Assembly (NCBI GenBank): GCA_018109965.1
Contig: JAGBFE010000189.1
Coordinates: 1 to 7,745 of the forward strand
DNA: 7,745 bases
DNA from: Oscillospiraceae bacterium
GTDB lineage: Bacteria > Bacillota_A > Clostridia > Oscillospirales > Ruminococcaceae
Direction: 5' to 3'
Shown here: piece after piece, positions 1-6,482 of the stretch
Position numbering within the stretch: the stretch's first letter is position 1
How the letters are laid out: each line of letters opens with the position of its first letter
Program-made: the position numbers and the translations under genes
The notes under the pieces: generated by a model
What the model was told of the DNA's origin: nothing
The model's input: only the letters and a program-made list of their open reading frames with translations
The model's database searches: none

Positions 1-187
1 AAGGAACTTCGTCCACATCAATTTTAGCAACAACAATTTTGTCTCCATATTCCTGTGCGATTTCTTCCACAACAGGAGCAATCATTTTGCAAGGACCACA
101 CCATGTTGCCCAGAAATCTACCAAAACAGGTTTATCGCTGTTAAGAACAACATTTTCAAAGTTTTCAGCTGTAATTTTTATACTCAT
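1..187 (-). CDS. trxA: Thioredoxin, N-terminal part (cut by window edge)
   Basis: Thioredoxin is a small cytoplasmic thiol-disulfide oxidoreductase that reduces protein disulfides and is recycled by thioredoxin reductase. The first 62 codons are visible, out of about 105 usual for the family. They begin [12 protein letters not shown] and contain the active site WCGPC (Trp29, Cys30, Cys33) within the typical context [12 protein letters not shown], followed by [11 protein letters not shown] and the start of the next strand, KIDVDEVP. The ATG at 187-185 is preceded by AAAGGAGA about 8 nt upstream, so the start is secure. The C-terminal half, including the usual cis-proline loop, lies outside the window. 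The gene sits 80 nt downstream of a Crp/Fnr-type regulator on the same strand, with its own promoter-like elements in the gap. The family call is near certain; whether this is the main housekeeping thioredoxin cannot be judged here. Confidence 0.95.
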   Translation of the reverse strand, partial: MSIKITAENFENVVLNSDKPVLVDFWATWCGPCKMIAPVVEEIAQEYGDKIVVAKIDVDEVP

Positions 188-216
188 AAGTCTATCTCCT
201 TTTACATATCCTTTTG

Positions 217-236
217 TTTGACTATATTCTATCAAA
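217..236. promoter_or_regulatory. Inverted repeat TTTGA-N10-TCAAA over the -10 region
   Basis: The 20-bp element has perfect 5-bp arms (TTTGA and TCAAA) separated by 10 bp, and it covers the predicted extended -10 element and start of the thioredoxin promoter. Such a position would suit a repressor operator. The half-sites resemble Fnr-type TTGA halves, but the spacer is longer than the 4-6 bp usual for Crp/Fnr dimers, so the binding protein is unknown. In AT-rich intergenic DNA a 5-bp arm repeat can arise by chance. Confidence 0.3.
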
Positions 237-254
237 ATTCATTGGATATGTATG
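226..254 (-). promoter_or_regulatory. Candidate extended -10 promoter for thioredoxin gene
   Basis: Read on the minus strand, TGATAGAAT (234-226) is an extended -10 element: TG, one base, then TAGAAT, which matches TATAAT at 5 of 6 positions. A weak -35, CATACA (254-249), lies 17 bp upstream and matches only ACA of TTGACA. The predicted transcription start is near position 219, giving a leader of about 30 nt that contains the AAAGGAGA ribosome binding site. A poor -35 with a good extended -10 is common at activator-dependent promoters. This is by-eye prediction only. Confidence 0.4.
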
Positions 255-268
255 TAATCTGGTCACAT
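252..268. promoter_or_regulatory. Candidate Crp/Fnr-like binding site
   Basis: This is a 17-bp imperfect palindrome, ATGTAATCTGGTCACAT, with arms matching at 6 of 8 positions around a central base. It has the TGTNA...TNACA pattern of Crp-like sites, but the spacer between the 5-bp halves is 5 bp rather than 6. Its centre (position 260) is about 41 bp upstream of the predicted thioredoxin transcription start, which is the class II activator position for this regulator family. It abuts the weak -35 and touches the stop codon of the Crp/Fnr gene. The spacing discrepancy keeps confidence low. Confidence 0.3.
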
Positions 269-942
269 TATTTAGTGTGTTCAAAGAGTTTCTTTTTATC
301 GGTAATCTCAATTTCTTTGCGGGATACTTTGAGTATACCTTCTTTTTCAAAATATTTGAGCATACGTGAAACAACTTCTCTTGCACTGCCAAGATATTTT
401 GCGATTTCAAGGTGTGAATAGGTAATTACAGGTCCGTTTTTAACCATTTCATCATACAGGAAAATAGCGAGACGTTTGTCAAAACTATAGAACAAAATCT
501 GCTGCATTGTCCACATTACATCAGATAAACGCTGTGCTTTGAGTTTGTTCTGATAGTTTTCAAAATAAATATTTTTCGCTATAAGGTCCGAAAATGCACC
601 TGACGGCAATACCCATACAGTTGTATCGCTTTCGCTGTCCACATGTACGTCAAATGTAACTTCGGTAAACACACAGGATGCAGAAAGCACACATACATCG
701 CCTTCCTCAACCCTGTAAAGTGTTACCTCTTTACCCTCTTCGGACATAATATACACGCGCAGCATACCTTTTTGTACAAACATTACGCCGATACACATTG
801 CATCGCCATTGTGTATGTTTTCGCCTGCCTTGTATGACATTTCATACATATGCTCGCACACAAAGGCCTGTTCAGTGCTGTCAAGTTTATCCCAAAAATC
901 AAAATACTGCTTTATCTGTGCAATTTTTTCTTGTCTTTCCAA
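268..942 (-). CDS. Crp/Fnr-family transcriptional regulator
   Basis: A 224-residue protein of usual family length. Residues about 15-125 form the cyclic-nucleotide-binding-like beta-barrel sensor (for example VQKGMLRVYIMSEEGKE at 57-72 and EEGDVCVLSA at 79-88). A dimerisation helix lies around 130-155, and the winged helix-turn-helix is at about 170-218, with YSHLEIAKYLGSAREVVSRM at 175-194. The recognition helix carries Arg188, Glu189, Ser192 and Arg193, an ExxSR arrangement as in Fnr, plus the Arg seen in Crp. The cysteines (29, 50, 84, 90) do not form Fnr's N-terminal 4Fe-4S pattern, and a Crp-type cAMP pocket is not evident, so the signal is unknown. The start is TTG at 942-940, supported by GGGTGAT just upstream; the next in-frame ATG (codon 32) would cut into the sensor domain. 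It lies 29 nt after ybjQ, so it may be the last gene of the upstream operon. It precedes a thioredoxin gene, a plausible target. Confidence 0.9.
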   Translation of the reverse strand: MERQEKIAQIKQYFDFWDKLDSTEQAFVCEHMYEMSYKAGENIHNGDAMCIGVMFVQKGMLRVYIMSEEGKEVTLYRVEEGDVCVLSASCVFTEVTFDVHVDSESDTTVWVLPSGAFSDLIAKNIYFENYQNKLKAQRLSDVMWTMQQILFYSFDKRLAIFLYDEMVKNGPVITYSHLEIAKYLGSAREVVSRMLKYFEKEGILKVSRKEIEITDKKKLFEHTK

Positions 943-945
943 AAT

Positions 946-952
946 ATCACCC
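946..952 (-). promoter_or_regulatory. Ribosome binding site supporting the TTG start of the Crp/Fnr gene
   Basis: GGGTGAT on the minus strand complements the 3' half of the anti-Shine-Dalgarno sequence (as in GGAGGTGAT). It ends 3 nt before the TTG at 942-940. This register is normal for ribosome binding sites that use the TGAT end, and it is the main reason for accepting TTG as the start. Confidence 0.6.
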
Positions 953-971
953 GCTTTTTTATAATGTACTG

Positions 972-1292
972 TTAATCTGTAACAACCGCAGTGCCTGAAG
1001 CTGTTACCATAATCATACTGCCGTTCTGACCAAGAACTTCGTAGTCAATATCAACACCTACAACTGCATTGGCACCCATAAGTTCAGCGTGTTTCTGCAT
1101 TTCCTGAACAGCATTGTATCGAGCCTGAATAAGCTCCTGCTCATAGCTGCCTGAACGTCCGCCAAAAAAGTTTGTAAGGCTTGCAGAAAAGTCCTTGATA
1201 AAATCCATACCTGAAATTACTTCACCAAAAACTATACCTTTGTATTCCATTATCTTTTTGCCTTCAATACTTGGTGTAGTTGTAATAATCAT
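972..1292 (-). CDS. YbjQ/UPF0145 family protein
   Basis: This 106-residue protein matches the YbjQ (UPF0145) family along its full length. The hallmarks are the early strand [11 protein letters not shown] (18-28), the central GGRSGSYE (44-51), the helix with [20 protein letters not shown] (56-75), VVGVDIDYE (77-85), and the end [13 protein letters not shown] (91-103). The family is a small cytoplasmic alpha/beta protein that assembles into rings in known structures; it has been called a putative heavy-metal-binding domain, but its function is not established. No signal peptide or membrane segment is present. The ATG overlaps the stop of the upstream NUDIX gene as ATGA, and AAAGGAGAT lies 7 nt upstream inside that gene, so the two are translationally coupled. 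Confidence 0.92.
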   Translation of the reverse strand: MIITTTPSIEGKKIMEYKGIVFGEVISGMDFIKDFSASLTNFFGGRSGSYEQELIQARYNAVQEMQKHAELMGANAVVGVDIDYEVLGQNGSMIMVTASGTAVVTD

Positions 1293-1717
1293 TTTATAAT
1301 CTCCTTTTTGTGCTGTTTATAAAATCTGATTGCTTTTGTAACAAGTTCTTTATCATTTCTGTAGCTCACACATTTAAGTGCATCACCGATGTCAACCCAC
1401 ATAACCTCTGAAACCTCTGATTCCTGTTTCTGGGTTTTGTCACATTCAGTTGTCGCAAAGAAATAAATAACATCCTTTATAACATCTTTTTTAGGTGAAT
1501 ATGTAACAACCTCGCGAAAACGTATGTCAATATCCGCTTTTACGCCTGTTTCTTCAAAAACTTCGCGTATGGCAGTTTCCACTTCTGTTTCACCTGCTTC
1601 AACGTGACCTTTTGGAAAAGACCAATGTCCGCTGTTGGAATGTTTTATCAGAAGTAGCTGTTCTTTATTATCCTTTAAATAAAAAACTATTGCTCCGCAA
1701 GATTTTTCTTTTTTCAT
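1289..1717 (-). CDS. NUDIX hydrolase, Ap4A hydrolase-like
   Basis: A 142-residue single-domain NUDIX protein. The Nudix box is complete and canonical: Gly37, Glu43, Arg51-Glu52, Glu55-Glu56, Gly58 (Gx5Ex7REUxEExGU). These residues coordinate the divalent metal that hydrolyses a nucleoside diphosphate linked to another moiety. The context CGAIVFYLK near the start and [14 protein letters not shown] (30-43) resembles bis(5'-nucleosyl)-tetraphosphatases of the NUDT2 type, which cleave Ap4A, a by-product of aminoacyl-tRNA synthetases. The substrate assignment is inference; dihydroneopterin triphosphate or other nucleotides are possible. The ATG at 1717 follows AAAGGTGT by 5 nt. The gene lies 22 nt after the ABC-F gene and overlaps ybjQ by 4 nt (ATGA), consistent with one operon. 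Confidence 0.9.
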   Translation of the reverse strand: MKKEKSCGAIVFYLKDNKEQLLLIKHSNSGHWSFPKGHVEAGETEVETAIREVFEETGVKADIDIRFREVVTYSPKKDVIKDVIYFFATTECDKTQKQESEVSEVMWVDIGDALKCVSYRNDKELVTKAIRFYKQHKKEIIK

Positions 1718-1739
1718 AATACACCTTTATAATTTATTT

Positions 1740-3629
1740 TTATCCTTCAAGACGTTCGGCAAGTTCTGCCCATTCGTCCATAAGTGCATCCATTTTCTGC
1801 TTGTCGGCTTCCATATTCTGCCACAAAGCAGCCATTTTTTCGTGGTCGGATACAATTTCCACATTTTGCATATCAAGCTGATACTGGTCCAGCTTTTCCT
1901 GCAGCTGTTCAATTTCCCGTTCGCATTCTTTAAAACGTGCACGGTCCTGTGCAGCTTTACGGCGCTGTTCTTTCTGATTCAGCTGAACCTGCGCTTTTTC
2001 TTCCTTTACAGCTTTGTCCACAGTCTTTTTAACCATAAACTGACTTGCAGAACGTTTTGCCATAAAGTCATCAAAATCCTTGTAAAATACGCCTGTTTTG
2101 TTTTCCAGGCACATAATAGGACAGTCAAGGCTTTTCATAAGAAAGCGGTCGTGAGTAATTACAACAATTGTGCCCTCATAACCCATAAGGGCATTTGTGA
2201 TAGCCTCACGCATATAGATATCCAGATGGTTGGTAGGTTCATCCAGGAACAACAGGTTTGCACGGTCAAGGCTGATTTCGCAAAAGCGCATTCTTGCCTT
2301 TTCACCGCCGGATAATGCTGAACTTTCCTTAAAAACATCTTCGCCTCTGAAGCCAAAACGTGCAAGGTAGTTACGAACCTCAAGCTGTGTCCACTTTGGT
2401 CTTAAAGCCCATATATTATCAATAATGCTGCCTGTTTTGTTAACAATATACTGATCAAAAATAGCAGGTTTAACACCTGTGCCAAGTTTTACTTTTCCGT
2501 TAACAGGTCGGTTGCGGCCTGTAATTGTGTTGAGCAAAGTTGTTTTACCTGTGCCGTTTGCGCCTGCAATAATCAGTCTTTCACCCCGGCGGATATCTAG
2601 ATTGAGGTTTTCAATCAGTTTTTTTCCGCCTGCGTGGACTTCGAGATTGTCAACGTACAAAACCTCATCATAGGGTTTTACATCAAATTCAAACTTGAAT
2701 TTAAGCGGCACGCGCACAGCCTTTGGTTTTTCTGCAACTTCCATTTTTTCCAGCTGCTTGCGGCGGCTTTTTGCCATATTGCTGGTGCTTGCACGCACAA
2801 GATTTTTGGCAACATAGTCTTCCAGTTTTGCAACCTTTTCCATATCAGCTTCATACTGTTTTTGCTGAAGCTTGAGTTTTTCTTCCTTAAGTACGGAAAA
2901 AGCTGAATAGTTGCCTTTGTATTCGTAAAGGTAAGTATCTTCAACCTCCCATATGCGTTTTACAAGTTTATCAAGGAAAAACCGGTCGTGGGATACTGTA
3001 ATGATTGCACCTTTGTAGGAGGACAGATAATCTTCCAGCCAGGTGAGTGTGTCAAAATCAAGATGGTTGGTAGGTTCGTCCAATATAAGAATATCGGGAT
3101 TTTCCAAAAGCAGTTTTGCAAGGTTAAGACGTGTTCTTTCGCCCCCTGACAAAACACCAACCATTTTAGAGTGCTCTTCTTCGGTAAAACCCATACCATT
3201 GAGCATCTTTTTTATATGAAAATCAGTATTATATCCGTCACGGGAATATATTATATTCTGCAGACCGTGGTGTTTTTCGATAAGCTGTTCATCATTTGGT
3301 GTAACTGCCAGTTGTTTTTCAATCAGTTCAATGTCTTTGATAGCATTGAACACTTCGCTGTAAACGGTTTCCATCTCTTTGTAAAGAGTGTTGTTTGGAT
3401 TAAGACCATCTGTCTGCTTGAGGTAGCCTATTGTAACATTATCTGCAAAAATGATTTCGCCTTCATCATTTTCCAGTATGCCCATAAGCATATTGAGCAA
3501 AGTTGTTTTGCCCGCACCGTTTTCGCCTATAATACCTATTCTGTCATTTTCGTTAACAACTGCAGAAATGCCCTGTACTATAACATCAATACCATAGCTT
3601 TTTCCCACATTGTCCAAAGTAATAAGCAT
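1740..3629 (-). CDS. ydiF: ABC-F family ATPase, YdiF-type (ribosome-associated)
   Basis: This 629-residue protein has two ABC ATPase domains and no membrane segments, as in soluble ABC-F translation factors. Domain 1 has Walker A GENGAGKT (35-42), signature LSGGE (160-164), Walker B LILDEPTNHLD (181-191) and switch His214. Domain 2 has Walker A GANGTGKT (356-363), signature LSGGE (439-443), Walker B LLFLDEPTNHLD (459-470) and switch His493. Between them, the linker with VRASTSNMAKSRRKQLEKM (278-296) is the P-site tRNA interaction motif that reaches the peptidyl-transferase centre. A charged coiled-coil C-terminus (about 540-628) ending near DHEKMAALWQNM...EWAEL resembles Bacillus YdiF. ABC-F proteins bind the ribosomal E site and relieve stalled or drug-inhibited translation; the specific role of YdiF-type members is unsettled, and antibiotic resistance cannot be assumed. 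Both catalytic sites look intact. The start ATG is 9 nt after the ybaK stop, with AAGGA overlapping that stop region. Confidence 0.93.
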   Translation of the reverse strand: MLITLDNVGKSYGIDVIVQGISAVVNENDRIGIIGENGAGKTTLLNMLMGILENDEGEIIFADNVTIGYLKQTDGLNPNNTLYKEMETVYSEVFNAIKDIELIEKQLAVTPNDEQLIEKHHGLQNIIYSRDGYNTDFHIKKMLNGMGFTEEEHSKMVGVLSGGERTRLNLAKLLLENPDILILDEPTNHLDFDTLTWLEDYLSSYKGAIITVSHDRFFLDKLVKRIWEVEDTYLYEYKGNYSAFSVLKEEKLKLQQKQYEADMEKVAKLEDYVAKNLVRASTSNMAKSRRKQLEKMEVAEKPKAVRVPLKFKFEFDVKPYDEVLYVDNLEVHAGGKKLIENLNLDIRRGERLIIAGANGTGKTTLLNTITGRNRPVNGKVKLGTGVKPAIFDQYIVNKTGSIIDNIWALRPKWTQLEVRNYLARFGFRGEDVFKESSALSGGEKARMRFCEISLDRANLLFLDEPTNHLDIYMREAITNALMGYEGTIVVITHDRFLMKSLDCPIMCLENKTGVFYKDFDDFMAKRSASQFMVKKTVDKAVKEEKAQVQLNQKEQRRKAAQDRARFKECEREIEQLQEKLDQYQLDMQNVEIVSDHEKMAALWQNMEADKQKMDALMDEWAELAERLEG

Positions 3630-3638
3630 ATTTAAAAA

Positions 3639-4127
3639 TTATCCTTCTTTTGTTATTTCTGCAAGTGTGCCCTTTACAAGCGGCAAAAGGTCATTGACTG
3701 ACATTTCTACTTGTCTGCCGATTTTGCCTGCACTGAAAATAATAGTTTCGAAATTTTCTGCAGTGGAATCGATATATGTAGGGAACAGTTTTTTCATACC
3801 AATTGGGCTGCATCCGCCTTTGATATAGCCTGTAGTTTTTGTGATATCCTTTACAGGAATCATTTCCACACTTTTCTGTCCGCTGACTTTAGCAGCCTTT
3901 TTTAGGTCAAGTTCCTTTTCAACAGGCACAACAAACACACAGTTGCCTTTTGGGCCCACACAAACAAGAGTTTTGAAAACCTGTTCGTATGGTTTGCCAA
4001 TTGCATCAGCAACCTCTTTTCCGTCCATAAATTCACCGCTGCCATCGCCGTATTCATAGCTGTTGTGCACAATCTTTTTCTGATCAAGTAATTTTTCCAC
4101 TATTGTTTTCTGTGGTTTTGCTGCCAT
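3639..4127 (-). CDS. ybaK: YbaK-type Cys-tRNA(Pro) deacylase
   Basis: A 162-residue trans-editing protein that hydrolyses Cys mischarged onto tRNA-Pro (and possibly Cys-tRNA-Cys) before it reaches the ribosome. It covers the YbaK/EbsC fold in full. Lys52 in QVFKTLV matches the catalytic-site lysine of YbaK, followed by LDLKKAAKVSGQKSVEM (73-89), TTGYIKGGCSPIGMKKLFP (98-116) with the conserved GGxSPxG loop, and SAGKIGRQVEMS (132-143). At the position of Asp136 in Escherichia coli YbaK this protein appears to carry Gln139, judged from a remembered alignment. The chosen start is ATG at 4127, with AAAGGGAAA about 8 nt upstream. An in-frame TTG at 4157 would add ten residues but has no ribosome binding site and lies inside the upstream gene. 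The gap to the hydrolase stop is 13 nt, and to the ABC-F gene 9 nt. Confidence 0.93.
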   Translation of the reverse strand: MAAKPQKTIVEKLLDQKKIVHNSYEYGDGSGEFMDGKEVADAIGKPYEQVFKTLVCVGPKGNCVFVVPVEKELDLKKAAKVSGQKSVEMIPVKDITKTTGYIKGGCSPIGMKKLFPTYIDSTAENFETIIFSAGKIGRQVEMSVNDLLPLVKGTLAEITKEG

Positions 4128-4140
4128 TGCTGTTTCCCTT

Positions 4141-5076
4141 TCAGATTTTACTTTCAACCCAGTTTAAAAGGTCGCTGTAAACTTCATCTTTATTAATTTC
4201 ATTGAGCATTTCGTGTCTGCCGCCCTCATAAAGCTTGAGAGTAACATCTTTTACACCATTTTTCAGATAGTTGTCATACACTTCGCGGACACCTTTGCCC
4301 CAGTTGCCCACAGGGTCCATATCCCCTGAAAAAATGTAGTACGGAATATCTTTTTTTGTGTTTTCAAAACATTCTTTGCTGTTGCATACATTGATTATTG
4401 TGAGCAAGTCTTTATATCCCGATACAGTAAAGATAAAACGGCAATATTCATCTTTACCGTATTTTTCTATAACAGCTTCATCCCTTGTAAGCCAGTCACG
4501 GGAGGATTTTGGGTTTTCTATTTTATCCAAATAATTGCTGAATGCTAGTTTTGCAAATGGTTTGGAGCGGTATTTTTCGCCCTTAAATTTTATCATCAGT
4601 TTCAGCAGAAAAAGTCCCGGGCCTGCCATTGGGTTGCTGCTGCCTGTACCCGATATAAGCAATCCGTCAACAAGGTGCGGATATTTTGCACCGAAAGCTC
4701 TGGCATAAAAGGAGCCCATGCTGTGTCCAAGCAAAAACAGCTTCAGCTGAGGAAAGCTTTTTTTCATTCTGCCTGCAGTTGTGGCAAGGTCACTGAGAAC
4801 ACATTTGTAACCGTCAACAGATGCAAAAAAGCCTAATTCTTCTTTGCTGTTTACGCTGTTTTTGTGTCCAAGATGGTCATGTGCCACCATAACAAAGCCG
4901 TTTTCTGCCATAAAGTTCATAAATGGCTCATAGCGTTCAGCATATTCTGTCATACCGTGGGATATCTGAATTATAGCTTTATACGGTGCATTTTCCTTGC
5001 GGATTACAAACCCGTTGATAGTATTTATTCCATTTGATGAGGCAAAACTAAACTTTTCCTTTATTAGCAATGACAT
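4141..5076 (-). CDS. Alpha/beta hydrolase, monoacylglycerol lipase-like
   Basis: A 311-residue serine hydrolase of the alpha/beta fold, in the PldB / monoacylglycerol-lipase (serine aminopeptidase S33) group. The oxyanion region HGMTEYAERY (40-49) and AHDHLGHKNS (65-74) are typical. The nucleophile elbow GHSMG places Ser119 as nucleophile, with Asp254 (in SGDMDPVGNWG) and His288 (in GGRHEM) completing the triad. A cap region spans roughly 150-235. No signal peptide is present, so it should act in the cytoplasm on lysophospholipids, monoglycerides or related esters; the substrate is not deducible. The ATG at 5076 has GGAAGG 8 nt upstream and overlaps the last 29 nt of the HAD gene in another frame. 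The stop lies 13 nt before ybaK. Confidence 0.88.
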   Translation of the reverse strand: MSLLIKEKFSFASSNGINTINGFVIRKENAPYKAIIQISHGMTEYAERYEPFMNFMAENGFVMVAHDHLGHKNSVNSKEELGFFASVDGYKCVLSDLATTAGRMKKSFPQLKLFLLGHSMGSFYARAFGAKYPHLVDGLLISGTGSSNPMAGPGLFLLKLMIKFKGEKYRSKPFAKLAFSNYLDKIENPKSSRDWLTRDEAVIEKYGKDEYCRFIFTVSGYKDLLTIINVCNSKECFENTKKDIPYYIFSGDMDPVGNWGKGVREVYDNYLKNGVKDVTLKLYEGGRHEMLNEINKDEVYSDLLNWVESKI

Positions 5077-5773
5077 CTTCCAAACCTTCCAGAATTATAT
5101 TTTTAAGCTGCATATAGTCTCTTACTTCATATTTAGGTTTTATGTTTGTGGTGTTTTCTTCACCATTAAAATTAACCCAGCAGGTATCAAGGCCTGCATT
5201 GATACCACCTTTTATATCTGACTGTAATCGGTCACCGATAACAAGCACTTTGCTGTTATTTTCGATACCAAGGTCTTTGAGTGCTGCAAGAAAAATCTGT
5301 TTGCTTGGTTTTGTTGCACCCACCTTTTCGGACGTATATACGCCATCAGCAAAATCGCCTATACCACTGATTTTAAGTCGGTTCATCTGCACTGTTTCGG
5401 TACCGTTTGTCACAATGGCAATTGTTGCATAATCTTCGACATCTTCAAGAAATTCTATTGCACCGTCAATAAGTATTGCACTTTCACGCATAATTGCCAT
5501 AAATTCTTTGTTCATCTGGTCAGGATTTTTTATTTCAACACCAATAGCTTTTCCAAATTTCTGAAAACGGATTTTTCCGATTAAATGTTTTTTGATTTTT
5601 CCTTTTTCAAGATCCTGCCACAAGGAATCATTGATTTCGTGGTATGTATTAAGATTTTCTTCTGTTGCAGGAATATTGTATTTTTCCAAAACTTTTGTAA
5701 GTGCATATCTTTCGCTGTCTTTAAAAGAAAGCAAGGTATCGTCCATATCCAAAAGCAGACAATTATAAGCCAT
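5048..5773 (-). CDS. yjjG: HAD-superfamily nucleotidase, YjjG-type
   Basis: A 241-residue HAD phosphatase. Motif I is LLDMDDTL, with Asp9 as nucleophile and Asp11 as general acid/base. Motif II is VTNGT (Thr122). Motif III Lys155 is in ATKPSKQIF. Motif IV is VIGDRLQSDIKGG with Asp181 and Asp186, followed by INAGLDTCWVN (191-201). That last stretch, and SLWQDLEKGKI near 50-60, resemble Escherichia coli YjjG, a 5'-nucleotidase acting on pyrimidine monophosphates, including non-canonical ones, and thought to clean the nucleotide pool. The helical cap lies between motifs I and II (about 15-95). Other HAD phosphatases with a similar cap cannot be excluded. The ATG at 5773 has GAGGGG 6 nt upstream. 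This is the first gene after the recR terminator and has its own candidate promoter. Its 3' end overlaps the hydrolase by 29 nt. Confidence 0.88.
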   Translation of the reverse strand: MAYNCLLLDMDDTLLSFKDSERYALTKVLEKYNIPATEENLNTYHEINDSLWQDLEKGKIKKHLIGKIRFQKFGKAIGVEIKNPDQMNKEFMAIMRESAILIDGAIEFLEDVEDYATIAIVTNGTETVQMNRLKISGIGDFADGVYTSEKVGATKPSKQIFLAALKDLGIENNSKVLVIGDRLQSDIKGGINAGLDTCWVNFNGEENTTNIKPKYEVRDYMQLKNIILEGLEDVIANKGKV

Positions 5774-5811
5774 AAGTGACCCCTCATTTAAACATAATCA
5801 TAGATAATAAT

Positions 5812-5840
5812 ATTATACAACAAATAATAAAAAAAATAAA
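5812..5840 (-). promoter_or_regulatory. Candidate promoter of the yjjG-led operon
   Basis: A perfect -10, TATAAT (5817-5812), lies 38 nt before the yjjG start codon. Seventeen bp upstream is TTTATT (5840-5835), a poor -35, embedded in an A/T tract that may act as an UP-like element. The predicted start near 5805 gives a leader of about 30 nt. The -35 overlaps the 3' arm and U-tract of the recR terminator, so termination of one unit and initiation of the next are packed into about 60 bp. Confidence 0.5.
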
Positions 5841-5863
5841 GGCAGAATATAAATTCCGCCTTT
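5829..5863 (-). terminator. Rho-independent terminator after recR
   Basis: On the minus strand an 11-bp stem (AAAGGCGGAAT with ATTCTGCCTTT, one G-U wobble) closes a 4-nt TTAT loop at 5863-5838. One A and then eight consecutive T follow (5836-5829). The hairpin starts 14 nt after the recR stop codon. It ends the dnaX-ybaB-recR unit. The opposite strand lacks a comparable T run, so it is probably one-directional. Confidence 0.88.
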
Positions 5864-5877
5864 ATATATTTTACAAA

Positions 5878-6480
5878 TTAAATCTCTGTTCGTCCTTTTA
5901 ATGCTCTGAACAATGTGACTTCGTCAGCAAATTCAAGACTGGAGCCCACAGGCAAACCATAAGCAAGTCTTGTTACCTTGATGCCCAAAGGTTTAATGAT
6001 GCGTGAAAGATACATTGCGGTTGCTTCCCCTTCTACTGTAGGGTTGGTTGCCATAATAACTTCCTTTACCGTATCATCATTAAGTCTGCTGAGCAGTTCT
6101 TTTACGGTAAGCTGGTCAACACCTATACCGTCAAGAGGCGAAATAAGCCCGTGCAGCACATGGTATGTGCCTTTGTATTCCCTTGTTTTTTCAAAAGTAG
6201 TTACATCCCTTGGGCTTTCCACAATACAGATGACGCTTTTGTCCCTGTTTTGTGAATCACATATTTTGCATACATCTTTTTCAGTAAAATTCTGACACAC
6301 AGGGCAACGGTGAATCTGTGAATGTACAGCAAGAATTGCATCGCTGAATTCCTGTGCATCTGCTTTGTCCATACTTAAAATCTGATATGCCATTCGTGTT
6401 GCGCCTTTGCGGCCTACACCGGAAAGCTTTTGAAAATTGTTTATAAGCCTTTCCAACGGCTGAGCATTAAAATCCGACAT
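5878..6480 (-). CDS. recR: Recombination mediator protein RecR
   Basis: RecR works with RecO (and RecF) to load RecA onto SSB-coated single-stranded DNA at gaps during recombinational repair. The 200-residue protein has the usual length and domain order. An N-terminal helix-hairpin-helix region has LSGVGRKGATRMAYQIL (19-35). A four-cysteine zinc finger follows (Cys59, Cys62, Cys71, Cys74). The Toprim domain (about 82-177) contains CIVESPRDV (85-93), HVLHGLISPLDGIG (107-120) and ATNPTVEGEATAMYLSR (144-160). The end LPVGSSLEFADEVTLFRAL matches the C-terminal segment involved in ring formation. The ATG lies 2 nt after the ybaB stop codon and has no clear ribosome binding site, so translation is probably coupled to ybaB. 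A terminator follows directly. Confidence 0.98.
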   Translation of the reverse strand: MSDFNAQPLERLINNFQKLSGVGRKGATRMAYQILSMDKADAQEFSDAILAVHSQIHRCPVCQNFTEKDVCKICDSQNRDKSVICIVESPRDVTTFEKTREYKGTYHVLHGLISPLDGIGVDQLTVKELLSRLNDDTVKEVIMATNPTVEGEATAMYLSRIIKPLGIKVTRLAYGLPVGSSLEFADEVTLFRALKGRTEI

Positions 6481-6482
6481 AA

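Noticed and set aside
943..990. Promoter-like TTGTTA-N16-TATAAA before the Crp/Fnr gene
   Set aside because: The predicted start would fall only about 10 nt before the TTG codon, within the ribosome binding site, leaving no usable leader. The -35 lies in the ybjQ coding sequence. Read-through from ybjQ is simpler.
1842..2315. 157-codon plus-strand open frame, Phe/Leu-rich
   Set aside because: It is antisense to the C-terminal half of the ABC-F gene, whose sequence is fully explained by conserved motifs. The Phe-rich composition is what complementing Lys/Glu codons produces, and no family features are seen.
2221..3085. Near-identical 17-base stretches around 2223 and 3061, and similar pairs near 2534 and 3496
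   Set aside because: These encode the duplicated DEPTNHLD and Walker A motifs of the two ABC domains. They reflect protein conservation, not a DNA repeat element.
3171..3635. 154-codon plus-strand open frame
   Set aside because: It is antisense to the first ATPase domain of the ABC-F protein, with no recognisable motif and no good ribosome binding site.
4128..4157. Upstream TTG start for ybaK adding ten residues
   Set aside because: It has no ribosome binding site, overlaps the hydrolase coding sequence, and the extra residues do not belong to the YbaK fold; the ATG at 4127 has AAAGGGAAA at proper distance.
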